The notes under the pieces are model-generated. The model ran no database searches. It had not been told where the DNA came from and was given only the letters and a program-made list of their open reading frames with translations. From Polytrichum commune (Eukaryota; Streptophyta; Polytrichopsida; Polytrichales; Polytrichaceae): a DNA stretch of 64,000 nt. The translations under genes were made by a program, and so were the position numbers. Below are positions 50,106 through 63,869 of the stretch, in pieces; within the stretch, counting starts at the first letter, position 1; each line of letters opens with the position of its first letter. Location: positions 12,030,501-12,094,500 of the forward strand of contig OX485808.1 in the NCBI GenBank assembly GCA_950295325.1, given 5' to 3'.

Positions 50106-53100
50106 ATGGTTTCCAGTTGGCCTTCATTCTATTGCACATACAACAATCTCATGACGATGTCCAACAACAAACAACACACACTTCACGCAAACAATGAGCA
50201 ATGTATTCAACTTCCATATTCCTTAAGTGAGATGGAATGGCACACAATGTCCACATCGTGCCTAATAAATGACTTACTACCTCAAAAGAGTACCAAGTGC
50301 TCGCAAGAACAAAATTGGCACACATTGAACATCCCAAAAATGTTGCTCCCTCACTAAACTACAAACTCTAAGCTCCAACCACAGATGAAGATCTAAAGAT
50401 GCTATGTTGTAGTAGTAACAACCTTAAGAAAAATTCAAAGAACCACGTCTGCATCTCTAGCTAATTCTTCATATATTGGGATGGAATAAATGTAAAATTC
50501 CAACTCTTGCATTTCTTGTTCGTGGTTGGGGTTGGATTCCAAATTATCCCCCAATACATACAAACCGAAAACAGTTGCATGCGTTACATTGTGTCAGTTG
50601 GCTCACATTGCGTGAAAATGGTTAAGCCCTTCTAGGTGATTTCCAATCATGCAGCTCCAAACAATGTTCACAAGGTGGAGCTCATACAATTGGGTAGTAA
50701 CCTCATCGAATGTGCCATGTAGAATCACCTTCAAAATGTGTTCCAAGACTATATCATGTGGAATGAGGGCAAGACAAAGCTCATGTTGATACTACTTTGT
50801 TAGGTGCTACGAGCTCAACAATGAGGCCAATGGGAAGAATAAAGTGAAGAAATGTCCACGTTTTGTTCTAATGGATGTGGTTGCCCACATGTGACTAGCA
50901 AAGATATTGTGTTATTTCGTATCTCTGTACTTTGCACATGAGACTAGGAAAAAATCTTCATGTATGGTTGACAATGCAAGTACATCAAGTCATGTCGTCA
51001 TGACACATGTGCAAACATAGAGTTGGGTACAATCATCCAACAAATAAATCATTGTTGAGAAATGGTCAACCATAGGTTGCACTTGACAAACTACCTTATT
51101 GTGCCCCAAACCCCAAGCTTGAGTCTTTCATTTTTTTGAAATTTTTGAGTTGATTCCAAGGTTGTTGGGCACCCCAAGGGTGGGCTCAAGTGTCATATGG
51201 CTGCCCCTCATGACTTGAAATCATGGATTATTCATGAAATTGTTCACTAAAGCCCAAGGATCATTGTTTCATGAGCAAGCTCATGTTTGGTGATTCTATT
51301 TCTATGGAGTGGCTTCCTATGACCAATTTTTTTTTTCAAGGGCAAGTTAAAAACTAAAAAACTAAAACTTCAAACTTCATGTAGTTAAATGTTTTATGGG
51401 TTGCCCAAACTACCCAAATTGCATGGGGACAAGATTACACTTTGGTACAATACTTCACAGGTTGAATTTCTACATTGGTATGTGGAATTGGGTTGCCTTT
51501 GAAAATAAATTGCTTATTTATCTATGTAAATTGCCTTGGTTAAAACTATATCACAAAAATATTTCTCTTCAAGTAAATTAGTGTAAGAAGATCAAAAAAA
51601 AAAGATAGTCCATCAAGGCTAACCTTTTTCATTGGGATGTGTCATTTCTTTAATAGACATATTCTTCTAAAACAAAGGTCAAGTCCAATGATAATAAGGA
51701 AGCTTAATGTAGTCCTAGAACATAATTTAAATCAAACCTAAGAATACTTGATTTCAATGAGATTTCAAATATTCCAATAGGTTAGTAATGACAAGGATAC
51801 TTGCACCCTTTGAGGCTATTTTCCGAGAATTTGGATATGGTGAATGCATCATAATTTCTATGCAAAGTGTGGTTTCTAGCAACAACAACTTGGAATTGCA
51901 AATTTAATTTTACCAGTGTAGTTAATTTGACTATTTAAAAACATTCTCTTTCTAGATTTCTATTTAATTTTTGAATACGTGCAATTTTGCATTAATTTTC
52001 CATAATGAAACCCAATTACTTGCAATTGCTTGAAAGTAGATAACCGTTGTAACATATTCTTCTCCCAAATGCTTACATGTGATGCAACATGCATACAAGT
52101 ACAAAAGACTAAATGAAATGAGATTTGTGGATGCCGAAGAAAATTTGTTTGAAGGATGGTTAATAAAGGCGCCAAGGGTGGGGAAGCTATGTAATTTTTC
52201 AAAAACTATGGTATTCTATTGAGCACAGTGGCCATGCAGACATAGTCCAAAATCTTGAGAATGTCAAATTTAAGAGGCCATAGGGTTGTTAGATATTATG
52301 TAACAACAAAAATGATTGGCCGCCTCCACCCAATTGTTGTCAGCCCTCCTCCCAAGTCAGACCTCCTCAAACTGTCACAAAAAAAAAAAGTCAGACCTCA
52401 ACCCTTTAAAACAATCTTCCACAACATGCCATCAGCGTGCATTTGTGTTTGTTGACCTCTGACTCTGCCCTATGAATTTTGTACATTCGAAGCAACTATT
52501 GCCAAAAGTGTGCCAACAAAGATTTGGGACCTCCGAGGACCTCGATTGATTTAGTGGTAGGTGGGGTTGTGATTTGACTCGGATGAAAGGTAAAGAAAAT
52601 GTAGAATGTGATGACCAATCATTTGTTCTTTCCTCTAAGCTCATACATATTACCCATGCCCTTCTATAAAATCAGGAGGCCACAAGCCCCCTTAAAATTC
52701 ATTTGACCTCACTAAATTTGCATCATGCTCCATGACCTTGCTGTCAATATTTGAAAATTCTTTCATCATGCATGAAACAAGTTTTGGGTTGCGGAACGAA
52801 ATCGATGTCTATTAACCAAAGTAGATAGACATGCCCAATAATGTTTAGAAAAAATAAGAGGGGTTAGACTCGTTATTGGAAACCCAAATGATGTGTGTGG
52901 GTCTCTATGAAATTAACCTCCAATATACGAGAAGTTTATAGAGGAAAACAATTGCATACATACTAACGGCATGCTAGAAAATGGACTCATGTATTTATAC
53001 TAAGCTTTTCAATTTTAATGTGATAAACGCTTGCATTACATATTCAAAATATAAAAATGAAATAAAAATGCCTTTTTTACATATAGATCCACTTTCACTT

Positions 53101-54660
53101 TCCAATTAGAAAGTCATTGAATGTTTTCTTCATTCATAGCATGTAACTCAAAGATTGCTTCAAACAAAGAAAGCAAAACCACAGTAACTTAGCCACACTT
53201 TGGAGAGCAAGACTCAAGGGAACCCATGAGCGCTCCAAGAGCCTCTAGCTTATTAAAACCTAGAAGCCAAATGAAAACCCAATCAAGAATGGAGAGTATA
53301 GTCATGAGGATTATTGCCATGTGATAACAATGGATGATAACGTGAATTGGATGAAACTAACATATCTATTGTCAATTTCTTTTGAACCTTAGGGCCCTTT
53401 TGTACATCTACTTTCATATCAAAATTCTTGAATAATGTGAATTCGCAAATAATTAAGAAAAACAAAGTGAGTTAGAATTGAGGCCATTAAATATTAGACT
53501 CTGAGTTCAAATAAAAAATTGTGAAGTGATTTCATCCCAATTGCACACATTCCAATCATATGTAACAAAGTGTTTGTGGAAAAACATAGAGATCTATTTT
53601 TCTAATCTAATGTAGGGTTAATGGATAATGTGCCCTAAAATGTTCTTACTTTTGGCTTTGTAGTAAAAGTATTTAACATTATTAGGGAGTCGTTTTAAAA
53701 TTCTATATGAATTGTTTTATGTTGTAACTGTGTTGTGGTTTGATCATACTTTGTTAGTGTGGAGCCTAGGATTTCTTAACACTATAGGCAAACAAAGTTG
53801 TGCGTTGCATGCTAGAATTTCCTACTATTTGATTGTCATGTTTATGTATACATGTATTTATTTTGTTTAAGTAAATACCAATGCTTGCTACCTTGTTGTT
53901 AAAGTGTGCTCATTTTTATGAATTAATTATACAATTTTTTAGGTTGGGATCAAACTTTTCTCGGTCTTTGTAAGAATGTTGCATCTAGAATAAAAAGGCC
54001 CAAACTTTATGAGTAATCCATGGGTACTCATCAACCATCACCATTACCAATGTTGGTTCACGATGTTTATGTCCAAACTTTTTCTTGGATCATGGTGGAT
54101 TACCATAGCACCATAGCTGGGTCGTGCACCTTGAAACGAATATTTATTTGTTTTTTGAAAAATAAGGTTTCGTCAACTAAAAATATAATTTACGAAATTT
54201 TGTCAGTCCTGTGATTTTTTTAAAATAATTCCTTTTTTTGGTAAGGTCTAGTAGTATTCAAAGTAGGTTGGTGTTTTTTTCATTCATTCGTGGCGGCTTC
54301 TTGGCCTTAAACCTAAGTATCCACCTTAACCTTACTTAGTGTGGCTCTTGTTTGTCTTTGCATAATGTATGTGTTAGGTCTTTTGTATGTATTTGTACTT
54401 TGACATTTGTGAGAAGAGTGTTAGAAATGGCACCAAAACAACGACGGGTTGATTTTGCTTTTATCCCTGTTAGCAAGGAGGAGAGGGAGATGGATATAGA
54501 AAGAGAGTTTGCCGCTTTGAGTGAGCCAGGCGCTGAGTCATTAACGCTTTGGCATGTAGCCTTGTATGGCGCGTTGACATGGTTGGAGCTAAGAAGAGTC
54601 CAAAATTTCCAATAATTAGTTTTTTTCCTAATATATTCTTTCACTTATTCGTTTGACTGG
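50106..54660. other. Gene-free stretch
   Basis: No supported gene. The ORFs here are short and carry no recognised domain. The 50.7-51.0 kb part could be decayed copia sequence but no motif is convincing. Confidence 0.4.
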
Positions 54661-54763
54661 GTTCATAATTTCCAATTTTTTTTGGTTTTTTATTTGGGAA
54701 TTATTTTTGCACGAACAAGCTATATATGGTGCTACGGTAGTAAGTTGTATATGAGGCTAGGAG

Positions 54764-55055
54764 GGGACCCAAAATACCCATGGCCACCAGCGTCCATACA
54801 TTTTGGCCTTCCTTCCCAATGTTGGAAGCGGCCCTCAAAACCGCCAATGTTGGTTTATGGCATTTTGGTCCAACATTATTGGGGTCTTTGTGGCTTTAGA
54901 CATTAAGTAGGATTCTAGAAAGGGACCCAAAAAAACATGGCCGCAGGCAGCTATACATTTGTACATTTCCTTTCAATGTTGTAAATGGCCTTCAACATTG
55001 CCAACATTGGTTTATGGGGTTTTGGTGCAAATGCTTTTGGGTGAAAGTGGATTTA
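54764..55055. repeat. Tandem duplication of ~150 bp
   Basis: GGGACCCAAAA...CATGGCC...TACATTT...CAATGTTG...GGTTTATGG...TTTTGGT occurs twice in the same order (about 54764-54880 and 54926-55030). Confidence 0.7.
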
Positions 55056-55147
55056 AAGTTTAATATGATGGATTTATTAATTTTTTCTTTTTCAAAGTTT
55101 TACTTGTTGTGATGATATGCTTTTCTTTTTATTGACTTTTCACCACC

Positions 55148-56640
55148 AGAATGTTGGGTGGAATTATTGGTTGTGTCTATAGGACAGAGACTATGCATCG
55201 ACTTCTTTGTTTCAAGAGCAAATTTCCTAACCACTTTGCATTCACACTTGGACGTTACTTGTTCTTGTTGTTTTTGGTCAAGTTTATTTAACATGCATGG
55301 TGAAAGCTTGCATACCTTGGACAACTAACCAACTAAGTCAACTACTTGTTGACTAGTTGACTTTCATAACTATAGTTGTTCGCAATTTGACCCGCCAAAA
55401 AATGTAGTTAACTATATATATATACAAAGTTAACTATAGTTGTGCCCTAAAATGTATTGAAAAAAAATCTAATTGACTATAGTTGGTTGTAGATATGATA
55501 AATAGCCATGGACTGGCATGAGTAAAGTGTACAACTATAATTATAGTCTTTCATAAGAAATGACAAAGCCTCACATTTCTACCGTTTTCTTGTTAATATT
55601 TTCTTTCATATATGTTTCATCAATTTATGTCTTTGGATGCTTATTGACTTGGGTTGGAGGTAAGGCCATGCATTGGGAGGGAAGGAAAAATATCACGGTT
55701 CATGGTAGCTTTACAAAATATCCCCCCTCCCAAGGGTTTCATATGACAGAGGAGAGGGGGTTAGGAGATTCAAGATTGGCGGACGATAAAGTAATCCCAC
55801 ATGTGCACTACCAAGGATTGAGCATTTTTTGTGTGGGCGACTCTTCTTCACATGTACTATCATACTGCTAAGGTGACCATATGTGCATCATTTATCTTAG
55901 ACAAATCAATTTCAATCATTTACCTACATTATTTAAATAATAATAATGTAAGTTTGAGAGAATTACAAATGTTATTTAATTTGTTATATAATGTTTTGTT
56001 GTCAAAGGTCATGGGTGTCACAAATCCAATTTGTTTAGCATGCATGATAGGGAAATACACGACTAATATTACTAGAAATATGCAAAGTGTGTGCTTAGGA
56101 AACTAAGTGAAGGAAAATCTGAGTGCAACTTCACCAATCTAATCTAATAAATCCATTACTTTCATTATCCTTGACAACTCAAACAAGAAAACAATAGAAC
56201 CGTGAGGCTTTGGCCTTTCTTATGTAAGACTACAACTGTAGTAGTCCACTTTGCTTATGCCAGTTCATGGCTATTTACTACACCTATAACAAACCTTTCT
56301 TGGATTTTATGCACCTTCTTCTCAAGTGCGGATCAATGACTGAAGCTACTCATTTATCACCCAAAAATTTAAAATTTTAAAAATAATTTTAAAAAATAAA
56401 ATCAAAATAACTATAATTAACTAGATTTTTTCCAATACATTTTAGGGAGAAACTATAGTTAACTAGATATATATAACTATACTTGACATCCACATTGAAT
56501 AAAATGAACCAAAAATAACAGGAACAAGCAACGTCCAAGTGTGAACACAAAGTGGTTAGGAAATTTGCTCTTGAAATAGAGAAGTCGATGCATAGTCTCT
56601 CTCCTACAGACACAACCAACAAAATAGATGAACCTTATTT
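55148..56640. mobile_element. Long-inverted-repeat element (~440-bp arms, ~610-bp loop)
   Basis: The left arm (about 55148-55585) and right arm (about 56195-56640) match in reverse: CAAGAGCAAATTTCCTAACC, ATAGCCATG(G/A)ACTGGCAT and the GTCTAT(A/G)GGA region are all found in mirrored order. The loop ORFs show no transposase. Long arms with noncoding cargo fit a non-autonomous Mutator-like or foldback element (inference). Confidence 0.7.
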
Positions 56641-58272
56641 CCAACTCTTAAAAACCCCTCAAAACATTATGTGGACAAATAATTATAATTTTGATTGGTT
56701 TGTTCACAATGGTGTTAAGCACGTTCATAACCTTACTTAGCCTTGAGATTTTGCACCCTTCCCGAAAATACAAAGCTCCGATGCCGTTGATTAAAAACGG
56801 ATTCATTTAATGTAAGTGTGAAGCATGTTGGGGTGTCAGCTTTTGTGGCAAGCTTCGAGAAATCGATGTGGGCCTGCCACATGATGTAACTTACATGTAG
56901 GTAGCATGGGCTCATGTGAGGGAATAAAGGGGGACAACTATGGTGAAGTGGTGGGTCACTAGCCCCAACTAGGAGGTCACAAATACGTGTGTTGTGGGGC
57001 ATGAAAATCATGGAATCATTTCCCTAGGCATGTGGCAAAAAATACACAACTCCCGAGCTACAATACTCAACTCCCGAGCTCAATTTCCCGATCACACCAA
57101 AATTTCCATTCGGTTCCAGCCGTAAAATTTCTGGGGATCATGTTGAGAAATAGATGTTGGTCCACCATTTTTCACACTATTACAGCTGGAGATGCCGACG
57201 ATGGTGTCAGTACTGGCCGATGTGATTAGCCCCTCATGCTAAGTGTGCGAAAAAGATGGGCATCCGATGGACGATCCATAAGTGATTCTTGATAGAGCAT
57301 GACTAAGGGGTTGAGTAAAGGTAAGTTACCAATTCCAAGTGTAGGAAGGAACATACTTTAAAGAAGGGAAAGAAAAACAAACTTTGAAAAAGTATCTTTG
57401 GAAACACTTGTAACCACTTTTTGGTCTCTTAGGCAAGTGGGGGTTAATGACAATGCGATTTTATGGACACATTTCACAATAGCAATAGGTCCTAGTAGTG
57501 TACACATGTTTCACAGATTCGGGCTCCCAATGGTAAGTACACGAGGTGTAATAAAAGAGTCTAGTATTTTGTATAAAAGCCCTGTAAAAGTGTCAAATAG
57601 ACCCCAGTTTCCTTGTTGTTTAATTTTACACACCAGCTAACACACATTGCCACTAACTAAGTGCTCCACGCTAACTAAGCACTCCACATTAACACTCACT
57701 ACTTAGCTAATTCTCCTGACAGTTTTACGCTTAGGCCTTTGAGGAGAAGTCATTTTTCAAAAACCTGTTTGGATCGCAGCAAAATCAAGTTTCACTAAGA
57801 TCACAACGCTGAGATCACTACAAATGGTTCCATGCGCCATGGTTGCACAGAATTCCACAAAAGGAGTCCAAATCATCCAGAGATTGAGCTCAATTTACAG
57901 CGGCAACTAAACTTCTAGTAGTGTAGTAGCAATTGCAATTTTCGAACAAGCTTGTCGTGCATTTGCCTGGATTGAACTTAACTTTGCTACAATCATCATA
58001 CTCAACTGCAAACTGCGTTTGCAACTCGGTTTCCTACTGTCTCAATGAGATCCCCCTATATTGCGTCCGAACTACTTGTATTGATGCTCATATGTACAAT
58101 GACGCAGAATCTCTGTCGAGAAGCGCCTCTTAAAGGGGAGAGAATGTTTTGTCCAGTTCGCTGCTAAGATTCGCCGAAACTTCAATTTCAGCGAGTTAAG
58201 CACATATGTTTGTCGATTTGTCAGGGTTCAGGATTTGGGAGAATGTTGACATAAGTTAGTGATGTGCAGAGT
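56641..58272. other. Gene-free stretch including the CHX 3' flank
   Basis: No coding region is supported. A short direct repeat of ACTCCCGAGCT occurs near 57046 and 57070. The right end should hold the CHX 3' UTR; I see no clear poly(A) hexamer. Confidence 0.4.
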
Positions 58273-61200
58273 TTAAGGCGATGAGAGCTCTCCACCGAGA
58301 TCGTGAAGAGCGCTCACCATGCCATCCCTGGAAATGTTCCTAGGATCTTTGTCGTCGCTATATACGTAACCTTCTCTCTTGAGGGGTGCATTCACATCGC
58401 TCTCGCCACTCCATCTTTGTGGAGCAGAGTTAGAGCTTGAGGAGTTTAGCTCAATCTCCTCACCCGCATCAGCAGCAGCGAGTTGATGCGAATCTTTATT
58501 GGACTTTGGTTCAGTGGTGGACTGTTCTTGAGAGATCATCAGATGGCTATGCCTCTTAATGACCAGCACGGATGGTTGTTGTGTGCCTTCGATGTCTTTG
58601 GAAACAAGAACATCGCCTAGAGCTCCTAACCCTTGTTCGACTTTGGAATTTACAAAGGCGCCTGATTGTACAACCGGGCTATGTTCGTGCATGTGCAGCC
58701 CGACGAGAAGCAATTTGTAATGGTGCGAGTTTGCAATGTCCAGGACAGCTTTCTGAGGGTCCGCCGTCTCACAGACACTCAATGTTAAATTGCTGGCACT
58801 AGCTGAGTCCAATTCCATCACTTCATCATTTGTGTTGATGATGTTTGAGTCTTCATGAATTTCGTTGCCATTCTTGTGGCCATGGTCGCTGACTTCTTGG
58901 TTTAATGATTTTGTTGCAGCCAAGATGGGAGCCAAGGCTTGCCTGTCCAATTCCTTCTCATGTTGAAGCTCCACTTCATCCATCGACACATAAACTTGTC
59001 CTGTGTTCATGTCCTTTTCTCCACTTTGACCTTGTGCACTATTGTGATGATGAGTTTCGTGACTACTGTCTGTGATTACCGCAACCTGTTTGCGAGCAGA
59101 CCACGGAGCTTTGAAGAATGCCATCACTCTACGAGCTAGTGGTTTGAAAAAATCCCATCCTCGCATCACAACCGATTTCTTTTGAAGACGAGATAGCAAT
59201 GATTTGCTCGAGAGTCTTGGAACAGTGCTGTACATGTATGACTGCTGCCCGAGACATTGGATTACAAACTGGATGACGGTGACCTTGACATTGTTGTGCT
59301 GTGCCATGCGACGAGCCAGCAATAGGGCTTCCCGATCATCTGGCCCTCCGAAAAAGAGCACACATATGTGTAGCATAGCTTTGTCAGAGGGATAAATGCA
59401 GGTCGATGATTCAGCAAATCCATTGTCAACCAGCAGTCCTACAGAGCAAGGAGCGTCTAGTAACACCTTCGCGAACACATTCTTCAACCCTGATTGCACA
59501 TGTCGCAGGGAAAATGGAAGCAGTATGAGATTAACCCGATTTGTGTATGCAGCATTGCAAATATCTTCGTGCATGTTGTGGAAGGCACTGATGGCTATGG
59601 CGGTTTTCACCCGCACTTTATTCTGTTCCGAATACGTCCGGAATGCAACCTGAACTGTGTCCAGCTCTGAATTTCCCTGGAATCATCAAAACAAGTGCAC
59701 TGGTTATACCAGCAGGTAAATTGAGCTGCAATGCAATCAACTTCAGTTAAGTCTCCTAAACAACCAGAAAAAAGATGACTCTAATGTTGCCACCCAGTGC
59801 CTGTATTTATGGTGTTGATGCTTCCTCTTCAAATTGGTCTATAAGTCTGGATGCAATTCCAAAATGGGCATCACGAGAATTAGAGGACAACCGGAGACTA
59901 CTGCCTTCTTTCGAAGGTGAACACCTTGTACAGGCGCGGGCGACCTATCTCCCCAAGCCCTTAGGTGGCAGCCGTTTCGTTCCTCACATCGTTGGTTGAA
60001 ATTATCCAGTTCAGCTCGATACACCTCTATGATTGGGTGGACCGTTGGAAATCAAGTGCTAAGAAGGTTACCCATCCGAGCACTTAACCAAGTGTTAAGG
60101 CCTTGGGTTGAAGCTGCCCTTTAAAATTTCAAAGATTCTCGAAACACTTTCTGTAATACTTTCGGGACATTTACAAAATGCATGTGCTAGGGCACGACTC
60201 ATCACCTCTTGCCAAAATTTTTTTGTTTCCCGCCTCGAGAAGGAAGCCATGCGAATCGATGACAAGCGTTCTGTGTATTCCGTAAGGTGCAGAAGATAGG
60301 GTCGGAGAGATTTCCGTTCTTTCCCTCTTGTGATTTCAACGAAGTTGATCATCGCTTGTACGTTCCAGGATGCGGTGGTGCATACAAGCAATCGCAGCTG
60401 ATCCTTCACTCCTCCCGAATCAATTATGCTGCGTCGGAGGTAGGGTGGCATGTCGCGCGCTGGTGTGTACAGCCACATAACAATTGGCGTAGTCATGAAT
60501 GTTGTCACAATGGCCATAATTACCATAATAGCAAACAGCTCCTGATTGATAACCTTCACAAGATGCATCGTGCAAATGTCAATTGGTATCAACTGGTTGT
60601 CTTTCAGGCAAGGAATTGGAAACACTCGAGAAGAATCATGTTCTGCAAATCTTCAAACAAAAAGCACAAATGATAACTCCAAGCGCAGCAAACTGAGTGT
60701 CATAATTGAGCGTTACCCCTTTCGACAGGCCAATATTGAGGACGATAAGTTCTACGAGACCTTTGGTGTTCATTAGAAATCCGAGGGCCACAGCTTTCCG
60801 GCGCTCCATGCCCCAAACCTTGGCCACAATCACTGTACCCATCACCTTGCCCAGACACGCTGTTGCTAAAACCATGGCAAGAATCAACACTGCACACGAC
60901 AACCAGAAGTTATTACTGTGAATTATGCTTTCTGCAACGACATGGAAATCATATTCCCGACTTTGAGTTTCGTGGACATGGCCGCTTGTTTAAATCAAGG
61001 TCGAAAGTAAATACAATCAAAACAGATGCGATGTCCTTTTAGGCAGATGTGGATACCTGCAGTCCAATTGCTGATGGCTGAGAGATGTGTTTTGAGTCCA
61101 GATGATGCGAAGTAGAGGGGCAAGAAGAGGATGCTCACATAATCTTCAATCTTTTCAATCAATATACCTGCATTGCAGGAGCATCATCCAGAATTTAATT

Positions 61201-63869
61201 TCCCAGTGCATGTCAATTGATGATGGCTCAATCCAATCTATTTATCAAAGCTGGAACTGAATTTTATTGATGAACTGAGAGCAGATTTGAGAATTAACCT
61301 GCGAATGGACCATCCTTGGGGATGATCAGGCCACATACAAACGCCCCAAAGATCACGTGAATTCCGATGGCGTCGGTGAGGAATGCCGCTCCCAGCACCA
61401 GAACAAGTGTGATTGCAATAACGGGCTCTGGAATGGGCTGGTGATAGTGAGCCAGGGCATAGGCGACTGGCTGAACAAGGAGGAACATGAAGATTAGAAA
61501 TGCTAAGCCCAGGAGAAGCACCCACGCCGCCACCAGGGGACTCGATCCTGTGTCTGTGATGGCTACTGAGAGAGCTAAGAGGACCCAAGCAACAACATCG
61601 TTCAATGCAGCTGCAGACATCGCCACCTGACCAACCTGAAGGTATGCACACAGCATTGAAATTGATTAAAGGCTGAGAAAAATTTCATCACGTAGTGAGT
61701 GCCTCCAACTAGTACTTCTATTGCAGAAGGCCTTTACTATGCTGGAAGGATCGGTATCAGATATAGTGAGTTGGAACACGCAACGCAGAGATGGTAATCA
61801 AATTCTTTGCACACTCATACGATGCTATCTACAGTGACTTCACTCAATAGATTCAAATTTGTCAATGGGAACTTCTGGTCTGTTCCACTGGTCGACCAAC
61901 CATGCATATGGTGCAGAATTCCCAGGAGCAATTCAACTGTTTGTGGTGAGAAACTATGTGAAAAGTTATTTGAAGATTTCACGTTGTAGTACTATCAAAA
62001 TTTAGCAAACTAGCATCTATTTGGTGCCTCTGGAGTTAGTACCCTTACCTGCTGAAACTACAAAATTTCATGGAGGAAGGTATAGATATCGAGTTTGGGA
62101 CGAGCCAAATTTGTGTGAGTTGGATGTAGAGTGTGCTACACTGTCATAGGCACACTGTGAAACATCTCTCGGTGACACTAAACAATGAGTTTGCTCCTTG
62201 CAGAACTCAATCATGATTCAAATTGGCCAACTACCAATTTAGCTCTGGAGTTGAAGGGTTTAGGGCACATATTGTAGTACCTCAGTGTTGAGAAGTTTGC
62301 GCTCTGTGAGAATGCGGGCGAGTACGGGGAAGGCAGTGATGGAGAGCGCTACGCCCATAAACAATGTGAAGGCTCCAAAACTGACATGGGGCTCCACAAG
62401 AAGAAATTTGAGGATGACAGAAGACACGATGGCGCTAAACCCAAACGGGAGAATGATGCCTGCTGCTGCCAACCATAAAGCCATCGACCCCATTCTGCAA
62501 TTTTGATGCAGAAATCAGTACAGTGTTCCACAGCAAGTCTAACAATCTAGGAACGACTTGCGCAATTTTGATGTTTTAAACGTCACAAACCTGGTGTACA
62601 AACTTGACTTGAAGTCTTATACAATGCTAAGGTGAATATGCAGTGAGCACTGGTGGGGAATCAGAGCAGAGGAGGGAATTTACTTGCTAATTTTGTGAAT
62701 GTCCAGTTCCAGGCCCACAAGGAAAAGGAAGAAGATGAGTCCCAGGTCGGCCAATGTCTCCAGCACAGCCACGGAGCTTTGAGGGAAAATGGTTGCAGTG
62801 AAGCCTGGGATGTATCCGAGAGCCGTCGGCCCCAACAAGATGCCTCCCAAAATCTCTGCAAAGTTGTTGCCATGTCCATTGATGGCATTTGTCAAGGCTT
62901 TTACAAAAACAATCCATTGGCAGGCTACCCTATCCTGGCTAAGTATTGATTCACCACATCACTTCAACAAAACGATTCCTCGAAACCTCGTGGTTTTGTG
63001 CCACCCTGAACAGCTCTCTTCGGCAGCTATTCCAGATAACCACGAGTCCGAAATGAGGACGACAGAAAACTGTCATGAGTCCAGCAGGTAATCATGGAGT
63101 CAGTTGGCCATAGCCCCTCCACGAAGAAATTCTGCAAGCGATTTTCTTCTATGGGTGACAAAGGCACATTGGAATATTTTCCAAACGTAGCTCTAACAAC
63201 GTTGTTCTGGTTCCTCGAACGCGGTGAAATATAGGACTGAGGACAACAATGATGTTTACTCAATGTAAAAAATAAAAAATCTCCAGGTTGAGTATTACTG
63301 GCCCAGTAACCCAGATTGGGTTGGAGACACTCCACATTAGCATTTGGTCACCTTGACTGTCCTCAATTGCGAAGCAGTACGAGAGGATGGCCAGGGAGTT
63401 GGGGATTTTACCATTACCCCCGTCAACAAGAAATTCTGTGAGCCATTCTCTCCTATCAGTGACAAAGGCACGTTAGAATATCCTCCAAAGTAGCACCGAC
63501 GTCATCTCAACTGGTAATTCCTCGAACATGGTGAAACATACGTGTCTACGACTGGGCAAGAATACATAGAATTCAGAAATCCTCAAGGTCGGGTAATATT
63601 AATTAATGGCCCAGTAGATTGGTTCGAGACAGTTCAAATTATCATTTGGTCATGTGGACATGTCCTTAACAGGAGTTGGGTCATGTGAGGTTACCTGCCA
63701 CAACGCGTGGTTGTCTGAGGGGGCGAAGGAGAAACGCCACTAATCGCGAGAGGGAGATGATGACTGCAATTTGGACAATGAGGAGCAGAAGCGAATGGTG
63801 GATGGGATTGTCCCCCGTCACCACCCCACTCGACGTCACTGACTCACTTGTGCTGCTGCTCGGCGCCAT
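58273..63869 (-). CDS. Cation/H+ exchanger, CHX type (CPA2 family), 8 exons, 997 aa
   Basis: Predicted monovalent cation (K+)/proton antiporter of the plant CHX group. Exons: 63869-63695, 62855-62684, 62494-62281, 61635-61299, 61167-61057, 60889-60717, 60553-60146, 59676-58273; phase is kept throughout (2994 nt). The N-terminal part is a Na+/H+-exchanger membrane domain with [37 protein letters not shown] (164-178) and the ion-site pair N199-D200 in AALNDVVAW. Further on are [19 protein letters not shown] and [16 protein letters not shown]. The C-terminal half is the soluble CHX tail ([32 protein letters not shown]), longer than usual because of a Ser/His/Asp-rich insert, giving 997 aa against the usual ~800-850. 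The exon 6/7 border is chosen to give [15 protein letters not shown]. The exon 7 donor (GTTTCG) is weak and less certain. Confidence 0.93.
62856..63694 (-). other. CHX intron 1 with an internal ~250-bp direct duplication
   Basis: The 839-base intron contains two related segments, about 63100-63357 and 63405-63657. Both carry a block reading AAGAAATTCTG, then GTGACAAAGGCAC, TTCCTCGAAC, GGCCCAGTA and CATTTGGTCA in the same order. No ORF is shared between the copies. Confidence 0.75.

Noticed and set aside
50880-51010. Copia protease-like reading MVDNASTSSHVV
   Set aside because: Only a loose likeness to the D-S-G-A-S-x-H pattern; the aspartyl triad is not present and no flanking pol sequence is seen.
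59204-59999. Plus-strand ORFs inside the CHX gene
   Set aside because: Antisense to CHX exon 8 or within intron 7; composition is explained by the sense gene.
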